A stretch of DNA of 64,000 nucleotides. It comes from Prevotella sp. (GTDB lineage Bacteria; Bacteroidota; Bacteroidia; Bacteroidales; Bacteroidaceae). The notes beneath the pieces were generated by a model. It was not told the DNA's origin. It was given only the letters and a program-made list of their open reading frames with translations, and searched no databases. A program made the position numbers and the translations under genes. This document shows, in pieces, positions 1-8,956 of the stretch (position 1 is the first letter of the stretch; every line of letters begins with the position of its first letter). The stretch covers positions 1 to 64,000 of the forward strand of contig JAGCDO010000056.1 in the NCBI GenBank assembly GCA_017651265.1. Direction: 5' to 3'.

Positions 1-85
1 CCGCACTTCAAAAACACCTTAATGTAAGAAAGTTGGAATGTAAGAATGTAAGAAAATGCCCAAACGCTCATTTTTTCAGATACCT

Positions 86-117
86 TTTGGCAGTTTCAGT
101 ATTTTGTTGTAACTTTG
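86..117 (+). promoter_or_regulatory. Promoter of the Xer recombinase gene
   Basis: TTTG at 86-89 and TAACTTTG at 110-117, separated by 20 nt, match the Bacteroidetes housekeeping promoter consensus. The start codon lies about 28 nt after the -7 box. The 1-85 stretch upstream shows no gene. Confidence 0.75.
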
Positions 118-145
118 TGTCACAAAACAAGAATCAGTGAACAGA

Positions 146-1048
146 ATGAAGCAGAGCGGGCGCAATGTGGCAAAAGCCTACCAGCGGTATTTGAAGCTGG
201 AGAGGAACTTCACGGCAAATACCGTGGATGCATACATGCGTGACCTGCAGAAACTGGTGGATTACCTGCGCACTGAGGGTCTTGACCCAGTGGAGGTGAA
301 GTTGGAGGACTTGCAACACTTTGCGGCCTCGCTGCACGATATTGGTATTTCACCGCGCTCCCAATGCCGCATACTCAGCGGTGTGCGGGCGTTCTATCGT
401 TTCCTGTTCGTTGACGGATGGGTAGATAGTGATCCGTCAGAGCTGTTGGAATCGCCACAGATAGGCGAACACCTGCCCGAAGTGCTCTCTACCGAGGAGG
501 TGGACATGCTGGAAAAGGCCATCGACCTGTCGAAATGGGAGGGTCATCGTAACAAAGCCATAATCGAAGTACTATTTTCCTGCGGACTGCGTGTGAGTGA
601 ACTGGTGAACCTGAAATTGTCGAACCTCTATCTCGACGAGGAGTTCCTGCGGGTAGAAGGGAAGGGAAGGAAAGAGCGGTTGGTACCTATTTCTCCACGA
701 GCCATCAAGGAACTGGGCTTTTGGTTTGACGACCGCTGCAGGATGGACATCAAACCCGGTGAGGAGGATTATGTGTTCCTGAACCGAAGGGGAGCCCATC
801 TCACACGCACCATGATCCTGATCATGATTAAACGACTGGCTGAGGAGGCGGGAATACACAAAACCATCTCTCCACATACCCTCCGACATTCTTTTGCCAC
901 AGCACTCTTAGAGGGCGGAGCCGACTTGCGTGCTATCCAGGCCATGCTCGGTCATGAATCCATTGGAACCACCGAGATCTATACACATATTGATACACAC
1001 ACGTTGCGCGAGGAAATACTGAATCACCATCCAAGGAATATGCGGTGA
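146..1048 (+). CDS. xerD: Site-specific tyrosine recombinase, XerC/XerD type
   Basis: Tyrosine recombinase that, in this family, resolves chromosome dimers at dif with a partner Xer protein in the cytoplasm. Seen: an N-terminal SAM-like core-binding domain (about residues 10-95) and a C-terminal catalytic domain with the complete set R149 (in CGLRVSEL), K173 (GKGRK), H244 and R247 (HTLRH), H270 (LGH) and nucleophile Y279. Length of 300 aa is normal for XerC/D. I use the ATG at 146; a GTG at 137 in frame would add three residues. The gene stands alone behind its own promoter with no integron or phage genes beside it, so a housekeeping role is more likely than a mobile-element integrase. XerC versus XerD cannot be settled from the sequence alone. 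Confidence 0.88.
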   Translation: MKQSGRNVAKAYQRYLKLERNFTANTVDAYMRDLQKLVDYLRTEGLDPVEVKLEDLQHFAASLHDIGISPRSQCRILSGVRAFYRFLFVDGWVDSDPSELLESPQIGEHLPEVLSTEEVDMLEKAIDLSKWEGHRNKAIIEVLFSCGLRVSELVNLKLSNLYLDEEFLRVEGKGRKERLVPISPRAIKELGFWFDDRCRMDIKPGEEDYVFLNRRGAHLTRTMILIMIKRLAEEAGIHKTISPHTLRHSFATALLEGGADLRAIQAMLGHESIGTTEIYTHIDTHTLREEILNHHPRNMR

Positions 1049-1103
1049 TTTATTGTTTTATAATGTTAAATTATCGTTTTTCGATAAATTTTTATTGAAT
1101 TTG

Positions 1104-1135
1104 TTTGGTCGTTTCCTTTCTTTGCATTACCTTTG
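1104..1135 (+). promoter_or_regulatory. Promoter of the DUF2975/XRE pair
   Basis: TTTG at 1104-1107 and TACCTTTG at 1128-1135 with a 20-nt spacer, 28 nt before the ATG at 1164. Confidence 0.75.
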
Positions 1136-1163
1136 CACTCGAATTACCAATCATTGTTAGGAA

Positions 1164-1814
1164 ATGAAGACAAAACTGAATATCATTTGCGGACTCATCT
1201 TTGTGGTGATTATAGCAAGCTGTATGGGTGCGGTGTTCGACTTCAACATCGGAAGGAACGAGGCAAACCATGATATGGGTGTACAGGTTGACAATCCTGA
1301 ACAACAGGTGCTTGATGCTGATTTGGTGGAGCTGATTCCACTTGGCGACAAGCGTACAGCCGTTAAGGTGAAGAATGCCACCACGGGTAAGGAAATCAAT
1401 GCCTGGCCGACAAAGATGTATGTAGAGACAGATTCGTACGAACCCAAGAGCACGGGAATCTATCTGCTGGAGACATTCGCTTCCATTATCGGCTTGATCG
1501 GCTTCGTGGGCGGTATGTTCACATTCATCTGGTTTATCATCAGGGTAAACGGCAGTCATATATTCGACAGGAAGAACATCGTCCTGCTTCGGATTACAGG
1601 TACAGGATTGCTTGTCTATGGTGTTATATCGATGGTGTGGAGCATACTGACACGCATCCATACCGTGGCGTCTTTCTCGCTCGACGGCTATGCAAACAAC
1701 TGGCTGGGAGGAATTGAATACGCCCCGATTCTCTTAGGACTCATCGCTTTCGTGGCAGCACAGGTGTTTGCCATGGCTCATCAAATGAAAGAAGACCAGG
1801 AATTAACGATTTAA
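1164..1814 (+). CDS. DUF2975-family integral membrane protein
   Basis: A 216-aa membrane protein of unknown biochemical function. Hydrophobic segments lie at about residues 5-25, 100-128, 143-165 and 183-205, with an extracytoplasmic loop of about 70 residues after the first. The arrangement (long first loop, three clustered helices, short charged tail) fits DUF2975. The stop codon is 4 nt before a small XRE-type regulator, and this two-gene pairing is the standard context of DUF2975 proteins. By family knowledge the pair is probably a membrane protein with its own regulator; what it senses or transports is not visible. Confidence 0.7.
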   Translation: MKTKLNIICGLIFVVIIASCMGAVFDFNIGRNEANHDMGVQVDNPEQQVLDADLVELIPLGDKRTAVKVKNATTGKEINAWPTKMYVETDSYEPKSTGIYLLETFASIIGLIGFVGGMFTFIWFIIRVNGSHIFDRKNIVLLRITGTGLLVYGVISMVWSILTRIHTVASFSLDGYANNWLGGIEYAPILLGLIAFVAAQVFAMAHQMKEDQELTI

Positions 1815-1818
1815 GGCT

Positions 1819-2043
1819 ATGGGTAGGATTATAGTAAACTTGGACGTGGAGATGGCAAAGCGGAAGATCGCACTGGGCGAACTGGCCGAGAAAGTGGGGT
1901 TGACGCCTGCGAACCTCTCGATCCTGAAAACAGGGAAGGCCCGGGCCATCCGCTTCTCTACCCTCGAGACGATTTGTCGTGAACTGGGCTGTCAGCCGGG
2001 GGACATCCTGGAGTACAGGGAAGAAAATGATGAGGATGTGTAG
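1819..2043 (+). CDS. Small XRE/Cro-type helix-turn-helix regulator
   Basis: A 74-aa protein that is almost only a Cro/C1-type HTH: helices are seen through MAKRKIALGELAEKVGLTPA and NLSILKTGKARAIRF, then LETICRELGCQPGDILEY, the usual ending of the YozG-like family. It starts 4 nt after the DUF2975 gene and is surely co-transcribed with it. Probable role: DNA-binding autoregulator of the pair. There is no effector domain. Confidence 0.82.
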   Translation: MGRIIVNLDVEMAKRKIALGELAEKVGLTPANLSILKTGKARAIRFSTLETICRELGCQPGDILEYREENDEDV

Positions 2044-2121
2044 TTTTTCCTTATCATGGATAGTCTAACGAGTAAAGAGAGTTCATTTTTCGGATATTAA
2101 TCATTTATTAAATATAGTATT

Positions 2122-4932
2122 ATGCGTTTAAGAAAACTTTTCATGATGGCATTTCTCTTCATCGCCGTATGTGCTACGGCGCAGCAAATGCCACAACTTC
2201 CAGTTGACAAAGACGTGAGGATTGGTAAACTGGACAACGGACTGACTTATTACATCCGTTACAACAACTGGCCGGAAAACCGGGCTGAGTTCTACATCGC
2301 ACAGAAAGTGGGATCTATCCAGGAGAATGAAGACCAGCGCGGACTGGCACACTTCCTGGAGCACATGTGCTTCAACGGTACGCAGAATTTCCCTGGTAAC
2401 GAGGTGATGCGCTACTGTGAGAGCATTGGTGTGCAGTTTGGTGTTGACCTGAATGCCTACACCAGCTACGACCGTACCGTGTACAATATCTCGAATGTGC
2501 CTACGGCCAGAATAGGTGCTCAGGACAGCTGTCTGCTGATCTTGCACGACTGGGCTGACGGTCTGCTTCTCGATCCCGAGGAGATTGACAAGGAGCGTGG
2601 AGTGATCCATGAGGAATGGCGCCTGAGTAGCACCGCAGAGGGGCGTATGATCGAACGCAGTCTGCCCAAGCTCTATCCGGGCAGTAAGTACGGACAGCGC
2701 TTTCCTATCGGTCTGATGGAGGTGGTTGACAACTTCAAGCCACAGACCTTGCGCGACTACTACGAGAAATGGTACCACCCAGGTAACCAGGCTATCATCG
2801 TGGTGGGTGATGTGGATGTTGACCGCATCGAAGGTAAGATCAAGGAACTGTTCGGTGGTATCAAGACACCTGAGAATCCCGCACCCGTGTTGGATGAGCA
2901 GGTTCCTGACAACGATACACCTATTTATATTGTTGAGAAGGACAAGGAGCAGAAGACCAATGGCGTGGAAATGATGATCAAGCACGATGCCTTCCCCGAC
3001 TCTTTGAAGAACACCGTGGCTTATGTCTTGAACAACTACATCAGAGGGCGCGCTATTGGTATGCTCAATGGTCGTCTGCAAGAGCTTGCTCAACAACCCG
3101 ACTGCCCCTTTGTGGGTGCTGGGGTAAATGACGGCAGATATGTCTACTCAAAGACGAAGGAGGCACTCGATATCGATGTGTCACCGAAGGATGGGAAACT
3201 GGAGGCTGCATTGGCAGCAGCATTCAAAGAGGCTCGTCGTGCCGCTGAGTTCGGCTTCACAGCTACTGAGTTCCAGCGCTCGAAGTCTGACTACGAGAGC
3301 TATCTTGAGAAGTCGTACAGCAACAAGGACAAGCGTACCAATGCGCAGTTCGTGAACGAGTACGTGGAGAACTTCTTGGAAAACGACCCGATTGTTTCAA
3401 TTGATGATTACTATACCCTGATGAAGCAGATCATGCCCGCTATTCCGCTGGAGGTGGTCAACGAGTACATGAAGGAGCTTGTTCCCGCATCGGATACAAA
3501 CATGGTGGTGATTACCATGCTCAGCGAGAAGGAAGGGAACGTGTATCCCACAGAGGCTTCACTGAAGAAGGCTGTTGATGAGGCGCGTGCTGAAAAGCTT
3601 ACCGCCTATGTGGATAATGTGAAGGATGAGCCGCTGATGACAACGCTGCCTAAACATGGTGCTATCCTGGAGACTAAGAAGAGTGATAAGTTCGACTATC
3701 AGACACTGCTTCTCTCAAATGGTGTGAAGGTAGTGCTGAAGAAGACCGACTACAAGAAGGACCAGGTGCTCCTGAGTGGTTCATCAGAAGGTGGCTCCTC
3801 ACTCTATACGGAAAAGGATATTCCTAACCTGAGTATGTTCAACCAGGTTATCAACGCCAGCGGACTGGGTAGCTTTTCTTCTACTGAACTGAGAAAGGCC
3901 TTGGCTGGAAAGATTGCCAGTGCCAGCATCAGTCTGGGAGAGCGCAAGCAATTGGTTAACGGTAGCTCTACACCTACGGATATGGAGACCATGTTCCAGC
4001 TGATCTACCTGTACTTCACCAAGATACAGAAAGACCAGAAGTCGTTCGACAACTTGATGAATACCATGGAACTGCAGCTGAAGAACAAAGCCAGCGATCC
4101 GATGCAGGTGTTCCAGGATTCTGTTATAGCCACGGTGCAAAATCATAACAAATGGGCTACACCGATTGATCTGAAGGGCTTGAAGAAGGTGAACTATGAC
4201 CGTATTCTGCAGATCGCCAAGGAGCGTTTCAGCTATGCCGACGGCTATACCTTTACCATCATCGGTAACTTCGAGGAGGATTCTATCCGTCCGCTCATTG
4301 AAACCTACCTCGCATCACTGCCCGTAAACGGTAATGTGAAGAAGAGCCATAAGGTGGTTGACGTTGCGAAAGGTAACATCAAAAACAGCTTCAAACGGAA
4401 GATGGAAACGCCGCAGGCTATTTCTGCGATGATCTGGACCAACGAGGATATGGAGTATAACCTGGAGAATGTGGTTAAAGCCGACATGGCAGGACAGCTG
4501 CTCATGATGATCTACCTGAAGAAGATCCGCGAGGAAGCCAGTGCAGCATATACATGTAGCGCACAGGGTCAGTTCCAGCGTGACGAGTTTGATAAGATGG
4601 CCTTGATTCAGGTGGTTTGCCCGATGAAACCGGAGAAATCTGACGAGGCCCTGAAGATCATGAGCGAGGAGGTTCCCGCCCTGGCAAAGAGCTGTGATGC
4701 TGACATGCTCACCAAGGTGAAGGAGTATATGCTGAAGAGCTTCGATGATGCTACCCAGACCAATAACTATTGGAAGAGCATTGTGGATAACAACCGCATG
4801 TTCGGTCTTGACTTCCATACCAACTTCAAGAAAGTGGTGGAGGCTCAGACTCCCGAGAGTATCTGCAAGTTCATGCAGGAGTTCCTGAAGCCGGGTAACA
4901 AGATAGAAGTTACCATTATGCCGCAGGAATAG
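2122..4932 (+). CDS. M16 (insulinase/pitrilysin) family zinc peptidase, exported
   Basis: A 936-aa metallopeptidase. A signal peptide ends near residue 20 (CATAQ). The inverted zinc motif HFLEH is at residues 77-81, with the third zinc ligand expected in HEEWR near 164-165. The protein has the M16 layout of an active N-terminal half (about 30-450) and a second M16 half (about 525-930) that lacks the zinc motif, joined in one chain. Export and family suggest periplasmic degradation of peptides. It stands alone: 78 nt after the XRE gene and 189 nt before metK. No clear -33/-7 pair is visible directly upstream. Confidence 0.9.
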   Translation: MRLRKLFMMAFLFIAVCATAQQMPQLPVDKDVRIGKLDNGLTYYIRYNNWPENRAEFYIAQKVGSIQENEDQRGLAHFLEHMCFNGTQNFPGNEVMRYCESIGVQFGVDLNAYTSYDRTVYNISNVPTARIGAQDSCLLILHDWADGLLLDPEEIDKERGVIHEEWRLSSTAEGRMIERSLPKLYPGSKYGQRFPIGLMEVVDNFKPQTLRDYYEKWYHPGNQAIIVVGDVDVDRIEGKIKELFGGIKTPENPAPVLDEQVPDNDTPIYIVEKDKEQKTNGVEMMIKHDAFPDSLKNTVAYVLNNYIRGRAIGMLNGRLQELAQQPDCPFVGAGVNDGRYVYSKTKEALDIDVSPKDGKLEAALAAAFKEARRAAEFGFTATEFQRSKSDYESYLEKSYSNKDKRTNAQFVNEYVENFLENDPIVSIDDYYTLMKQIMPAIPLEVVNEYMKELVPASDTNMVVITMLSEKEGNVYPTEASLKKAVDEARAEKLTAYVDNVKDEPLMTTLPKHGAILETKKSDKFDYQTLLLSNGVKVVLKKTDYKKDQVLLSGSSEGGSSLYTEKDIPNLSMFNQVINASGLGSFSSTELRKALAGKIASASISLGERKQLVNGSSTPTDMETMFQLIYLYFTKIQKDQKSFDNLMNTMELQLKNKASDPMQVFQDSVIATVQNHNKWATPIDLKGLKKVNYDRILQIAKERFSYADGYTFTIIGNFEEDSIRPLIETYLASLPVNGNVKKSHKVVDVAKGNIKNSFKRKMETPQAISAMIWTNEDMEYNLENVVKADMAGQLLMMIYLKKIREEASAAYTCSAQGQFQRDEFDKMALIQVVCPMKPEKSDEALKIMSEEVPALAKSCDADMLTKVKEYMLKSFDDATQTNNYWKSIVDNNRMFGLDFHTNFKKVVEAQTPESICKFMQEFLKPGNKIEVTIMPQE

Positions 4933-4998
4933 TATACCTAGAGATAGTGAGAATCCATAAATAATTCTGATTTTCTTTTGAGAATCCCCAAAATTGCC

Positions 4999-5069
4999 GT
5001 ACCTTTGGTTAACACCGAAGGTACTTCCGCTCGAGAAATCCAAAGAAAAAGCCATTTTTCTTTGGATTT
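4999..5069 (+). repeat. Two hairpins of the promoter-associated repeat family, metK copy
   Basis: First hairpin: GTACCTTTGG (4999-5008) against CCGAAGGTAC (5015-5024), one mismatch, followed by TTCCGCTCG. Second hairpin: a perfect 15-bp stem at 5036-5050 and 5055-5069 with loop GCCA. The second stem overlaps the -33 element of the metK promoter. The same layout recurs elsewhere in the window. Confidence 0.8.
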
Positions 5070-5092
5070 CTGCTCACTTAGTCGTACCTTTG
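5061..5092 (+). promoter_or_regulatory. metK promoter
   Basis: TTTG at 5061-5064, TACCTTTG at 5085-5092, 20-nt spacer containing GCTCACTTAGTCG. The ATG at 5122 is 29 nt downstream of the -7 box. No SAM riboswitch was recognised in the short leader. Confidence 0.85.
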
Positions 5093-5121
5093 CACCCTAA
5101 TATTTATTAAGGTGTAAAGGT

Positions 5122-6378
5122 ATGGCTTATTTATTTACTTCAGAATCCGTTTCAGAGGGACATCCCGACAAGGTGTCCGACCAGATTTCCGATGCATTGC
5201 TCGATCAGTTCCTGGCATACGACGATAAGGCACGTTGTGCCATCGAGACGTTTGTGACCACCGGACAGGTAGTTATCATGGGTGAGGTGCACTCTGATGC
5301 CTATATCGACCTGCAGACGATTGCCCGTAAGACGATCAAGAAGATCGGATACACGAAGAGTGAATACCAGTTTGATGGTGATTCCTGCGGTATCCTTTCC
5401 AGTATTCACGAGCAAAGCGTGGATATCAACAGGGGTGTTGACAAGGCGGATGCTGATGATCAGGGCGCTGGCGACCAGGGCATGATGTTCGGCTACGCCG
5501 TGAATGAAACGGAGAACTATATGCCTGTAAGTCTTGACCTTGCACACCTGATTATGCGAACCTTGGCTGATATCCGCAAGGAAGGGAAGGTGATGACTTA
5601 CCTCCGTCCGGATGCAAAGAGTCAGGTAACGGTGGAATACTCTGACGAGGGTGTTCCCCAGCGCATCGACACCATCGTCGTCTCTACACAGCATGACGAG
5701 TTCGACGAGGATGAGGCCATGCTCAACCGTATCAAGGATGATGTCATCAACATTCTGATTCCGCGGGTAAAGCAGCAGATTCACTCTCAGAAGGTGCTCG
5801 ACCTCTTCGGATTCGACATCAACTACCTGGTGAACCCCACAGGAAAATTCGTTATCGGCGGTCCTCATGGGGATACGGGTCTTACAGGACGTAAGATCAT
5901 TGTTGATACCTATGGCGGTAAAGGCGCTCATGGTGGAGGCGCTTTCTCAGGTAAGGACTCATCAAAGGTGGATCGCTCGGCTGCCTATGCCGCCCGTTAC
6001 ATCGCCAAGAACATGGTGGCTGCCGGTGTGGCTGATGAGATGCTGGTGCAGTTGAGCTACGCTATCGGTGTGGCTAAGCCCGTAAGCATCTATGTGAACA
6101 CCTATGGGAAGAGTCATGTAAACATGCCCGACAGTGAGATAGCCAACCAAATAGGAAAGATATTCGACCTGCGTCCGAAAGCCATCGAGCGTATGCTGAA
6201 ACTCCGTCAGCCGATGTATCTGGAGACAGCAGCATATGGACATATGGGAAGAAAGAACGAGGTGGTAAAGAAAACATTCACCAGTTTCTACCACGAAACC
6301 AAGACCATCGATGTGGAGCTCTTCACTTGGGAGAAGCTCGACCGGGTGGATGAGATCCGCAAGGCATTCTTCGGCTGA
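5122..6378 (+). CDS. metK: S-adenosylmethionine synthetase
   Basis: Makes S-adenosylmethionine from methionine and ATP in the cytoplasm. Seen: the N-terminal [19 protein letters not shown] signature, the [12 protein letters not shown] hexapeptide-type ATP-binding region near residue 115, and [19 protein letters not shown] of the C-terminal domain. Length 418 aa is slightly longer than the E. coli enzyme but usual for Bacteroidetes. It is monocistronic or read on into the DUF4271 gene, which begins 34 nt downstream. Its promoter belongs to the dispersed promoter-hairpin repeat family. Confidence 0.98.
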   Translation: MAYLFTSESVSEGHPDKVSDQISDALLDQFLAYDDKARCAIETFVTTGQVVIMGEVHSDAYIDLQTIARKTIKKIGYTKSEYQFDGDSCGILSSIHEQSVDINRGVDKADADDQGAGDQGMMFGYAVNETENYMPVSLDLAHLIMRTLADIRKEGKVMTYLRPDAKSQVTVEYSDEGVPQRIDTIVVSTQHDEFDEDEAMLNRIKDDVINILIPRVKQQIHSQKVLDLFGFDINYLVNPTGKFVIGGPHGDTGLTGRKIIVDTYGGKGAHGGGAFSGKDSSKVDRSAAYAARYIAKNMVAAGVADEMLVQLSYAIGVAKPVSIYVNTYGKSHVNMPDSEIANQIGKIFDLRPKAIERMLKLRQPMYLETAAYGHMGRKNEVVKKTFTSFYHETKTIDVELFTWEKLDRVDEIRKAFFG

Positions 6379-6412
6379 TTGATTTTCCGTTTTACCATCC
6401 GTAGGCAGAGGC

Positions 6413-7510
6413 ATGCACACAGATTGGTTCCAGCAGCAGGATACGTTGCAGCAAGTACGCCCGTCGGCTCAACCTGTTACAGAGCCGGTGGAAGGAACAA
6501 CCTCAGAGGCTTCTCTTGAGGAAGAGACTACTGTAGCCGTTCCGCAGGAAAAGCCAGAGCGTACAAGACATACCTATCAGGAACTGCAGCAGCTGCCGCC
6601 AGATGCTACACCTGCCCAGCTCGACTCTGCCATCCAGTCGGTATTCCGCCCCGAGGTGAAGTCGTTGGCCACACCTCAGGATACCTTGCTCCTTTCCACT
6701 AAGGATAGTGTACAGGAAGCTACCGACATCAACTTTTCCAAGTACTACAAGGAGGGTTTCTTCACCAATAATGCCTTGTTGCACCCGGAGCTGAATGTGG
6801 AACGCTATGGCGTGGCTGGCGACCCGGTTCCTTACTCCATTCAGAACGATGATGTCATCACGGGTCTGCTATTAGGATGCTTCCTGCTGATGGTGTTCTC
6901 TTTCTCCCGTCTTCATCATTTCATCCTGCAACAAGCCAAGAGCTTCTTCCATATTCAGCGCAGTGAGAATGTGACGGTTTCTACAGAGACGTCCGATGAG
7001 TTCCGCTTCCAGTTCTTCATGGTGGCACTCACCTGTCTGCTCTGGGCGCTTCTGGCCTTTTTCTACACCCAGGCCAATGTGGCAGATACGTTCATCTTGC
7101 AATCGCAGTATCAGCTCATCGCCATTTTCTTTGGTTGCTTCTCGGTCTATTTCTTGTTGAAAGGAATCCTTTATCCCGTACTGAATTCCCTCTTCTTCAA
7201 CAGGAAAAAAAATGAACAATGGATGAAGTCCATGCTCTACCTTTCTGCCATGGAAGGGGTGGTGCTGTTTCCTATCGTTATGTTACAGAGCTATTTCGGA
7301 ATTTCTGTGCAAAGTGCCATCATTTATGCGGCTGTAGTTTTAATTTTAGTGAAATTATTAACGATTTACAAGTGCTTTGTAATCTTTTTCAGACAAAATG
7401 GGGCCATTCTGCAAATAATTTTGTACTTTTGTGCGCTCGAAATAGTTCCCATGCTCGCTTTAGCGGGTTTTCTAGTGATGATAGTTGATTATTTGAAAAT
7501 AAATTTTTAG
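6413..7510 (+). CDS. DUF4271 membrane protein
   Basis: A 365-aa protein: a soluble, acidic and Pro/Gln-rich N-terminal half (residues 1-145) and a C-terminal half with about six hydrophobic segments (from about residue 147 to the end). The C-terminal half and the position immediately before hemD fit the Bacteroidetes-specific DUF4271 family, whose function is unknown. The gap to hemD is only 7 nt, so the two are one transcript. ATG at 6413 is the only reasonable start. Confidence 0.78.
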   Translation: MHTDWFQQQDTLQQVRPSAQPVTEPVEGTTSEASLEEETTVAVPQEKPERTRHTYQELQQLPPDATPAQLDSAIQSVFRPEVKSLATPQDTLLLSTKDSVQEATDINFSKYYKEGFFTNNALLHPELNVERYGVAGDPVPYSIQNDDVITGLLLGCFLLMVFSFSRLHHFILQQAKSFFHIQRSENVTVSTETSDEFRFQFFMVALTCLLWALLAFFYTQANVADTFILQSQYQLIAIFFGCFSVYFLLKGILYPVLNSLFFNRKKNEQWMKSMLYLSAMEGVVLFPIVMLQSYFGISVQSAIIYAAVVLILVKLLTIYKCFVIFFRQNGAILQIILYFCALEIVPMLALAGFLVMIVDYLKINF

Positions 7511-7517
7511 GACATTA

Positions 7518-8267
7518 ATGATAAAGAAAATTCTCATTTCACAACCGCAGCCGACAAGTGATAAATCTCCATACTTCGATATTGCAAAGGACTACGATGT
7601 GGACCTTGTTTTCCGGCCGTTCATTAAAGTGGAAGGACTGACATCCAAGGAATTCCGTCAGCAGAAAGTGAGCATCACGGGCCATACCGCTATTGTGTTT
7701 ACATCTCGCCATGCTATAGACAATTTCTTCAAGCTGGCCAAGGAGATGCGATTGGAGATTCCTGAGGACATGAAATATTTCTGTGTAACGGAGCAGATTG
7801 CTTTCTATATCCAGAAGTATGTGCAGTATCGCAAAAGGAAGGTGTTCTTCGGTCAGACAGGAAAGATCACGGATCTGGTTCCTTCAATGGTTAAGCATAA
7901 GACTGAGAAGTTCTTGATTCCCATGAGCGATGTGCATGATAACACAGTGAAGGAGTTGCTCGATTCGAAGAAACTGCAGCACACTGAGTGTATCATGTAT
8001 CGCACGGTGAGCAATGACTTTACCGAGGAAGAGGTGAAAGCCTTCGATTACGACATGTGCGTCTTCTTCAGTCCTGCTGGCATCAGTGCCTTTACCAAGA
8101 CTTTCGGTTCCACAAAGAACGATATCGCTGTGGCAACCTTCGGACCCTCTACTTCCAAGTCTGCCCACGAGGCTGGCCTGAATGTGGTTATAGAGGCACC
8201 TTCTGAGAAGTTCCCTTCGATGACCGGTGCATTGAAATCCTATCTGGCACGTCAGGACGAAGACTAA
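7518..8267 (+). CDS. hemD: Uroporphyrinogen-III synthase
   Basis: Cyclises hydroxymethylbilane to uroporphyrinogen III in haem and corrinoid biosynthesis. The 249-aa protein shows the loosely conserved HemD pattern: ILISQPQP at the start, AIVFTSRHAIDNFF near residue 60, MCVFFSPAGISAF near 180 and VATFGPSTSKSAHEAGL near 205. Sequence conservation in this family is low, but the SPAGI and GPSTS motifs and the DUF4271 neighbour support the call. It is followed after 2 nt by rnpA. Confidence 0.85.
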   Translation: MIKKILISQPQPTSDKSPYFDIAKDYDVDLVFRPFIKVEGLTSKEFRQQKVSITGHTAIVFTSRHAIDNFFKLAKEMRLEIPEDMKYFCVTEQIAFYIQKYVQYRKRKVFFGQTGKITDLVPSMVKHKTEKFLIPMSDVHDNTVKELLDSKKLQHTECIMYRTVSNDFTEEEVKAFDYDMCVFFSPAGISAFTKTFGSTKNDIAVATFGPSTSKSAHEAGLNVVIEAPSEKFPSMTGALKSYLARQDED

Positions 8268-8269
8268 TC

Positions 8270-8650
8270 ATGCTTGATACCGCAGCTTTCACTTTAGCCA
8301 AGGAAGAGCGCGTTTCAAGCAAGCGACTGATTGACGAGCTCTTTACGGGAAGCAACAGTCGTTCCATGGTGGCCTTTCCCATCCGACTTGTCTATATGCA
8401 AGTAGAGAACGACCATCCTCAGGCACAGATCCTGGTGAGTGTATCCAAGCGGTATTTCAAGAAAGCGGTGAAACGCAACAGGGTGAAGCGACAGATCCGC
8501 GAGGCTTATCGGAAGAACAAGCATCTTCTGCCAAAGCAAGAAGGAAAAGGTGTCGTACTGGCCTTTATCTGGCTCGACGAGCATCTGCGAAGCAGTGAAG
8601 TGGTGGAACGTAAGGTGGTAAAACTCCTGCATGGACTATCTGAACGATGA
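8270..8650 (+). CDS. rnpA: Ribonuclease P protein component
   Basis: Protein subunit that binds the RNase P RNA for tRNA 5' maturation. The 126-aa basic protein has the RnpA signature [20 protein letters not shown] near residues 59-78. It starts 2 nt after hemD and overlaps yidD by 4 nt (ATGA type), so hemD-rnpA-yidD are translationally linked. rpmH is not adjacent here. Confidence 0.93.
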   Translation: MLDTAAFTLAKEERVSSKRLIDELFTGSNSRSMVAFPIRLVYMQVENDHPQAQILVSVSKRYFKKAVKRNRVKRQIREAYRKNKHLLPKQEGKGVVLAFIWLDEHLRSSEVVERKVVKLLHGLSER

Positions 8651-8901
8651 TGAAAGTACTGAAAGCCATCATACATGGAGTGTCATGGGTGCTGGTGTCA
8701 TTACTGCTCCTTCCCATCTGGTTTTATCAGAAGGCCATCTCGCCTTACACACCGCCTTCGTGCAGGTTCACACCAACCTGTTCGGAATATGCCCGACAGG
8801 CTTTGCTGAAACACGGACCCATCAAAGGGTTGTGGCTGGCCATCAAGAGAATCGCGCGCTGCCACCCCTGGGGAGGCTCCGGTTACGATCCGGTTCCCTA
8901 A
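8647..8901 (+). CDS. yidD: Membrane protein insertion efficiency factor
   Basis: An 84-aa protein with an N-terminal amphipathic/hydrophobic helix and the family core [21 protein letters not shown] followed by [17 protein letters not shown]. YidD assists YidC-dependent membrane insertion and usually lies beside rnpA, as here. Confidence 0.95.
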   Translation: MMKVLKAIIHGVSWVLVSLLLLPIWFYQKAISPYTPPSCRFTPTCSEYARQALLKHGPIKGLWLAIKRIARCHPWGGSGYDPVP

Positions 8902-8908
8902 CCCACAA

Positions 8909-8946
8909 CACCCATTAACCCCATTAAGCCCATCAACCCCATTAAA
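8909..8946 (+). repeat. Short tandem repeat in the tyrS leader
   Basis: Three to four degenerate copies of CCCCATTAA with short spacers occupy the gap between yidD and tyrS. They resemble other short simple repeats placed directly after stop codons in this window. Confidence 0.6.
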
Positions 8947-8956
8947 ATAAAACAAA

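Noticed and set aside
146-1048. Integrase of a mobile element
   Set aside because: No attachment-site repeats, tRNA or mobile genes adjoin it, and length and motifs fit chromosomal XerC/D.
2128-3096. Open frame of 322 codons antisense to the M16 peptidase
   Set aside because: Histidine- and leucine-rich shadow reading of the zinc peptidase gene.
4933-5121. SAM riboswitch before metK
   Set aside because: The promoter leaves only about a 25-nt leader, and the hairpins lie upstream of the expected start of transcription.
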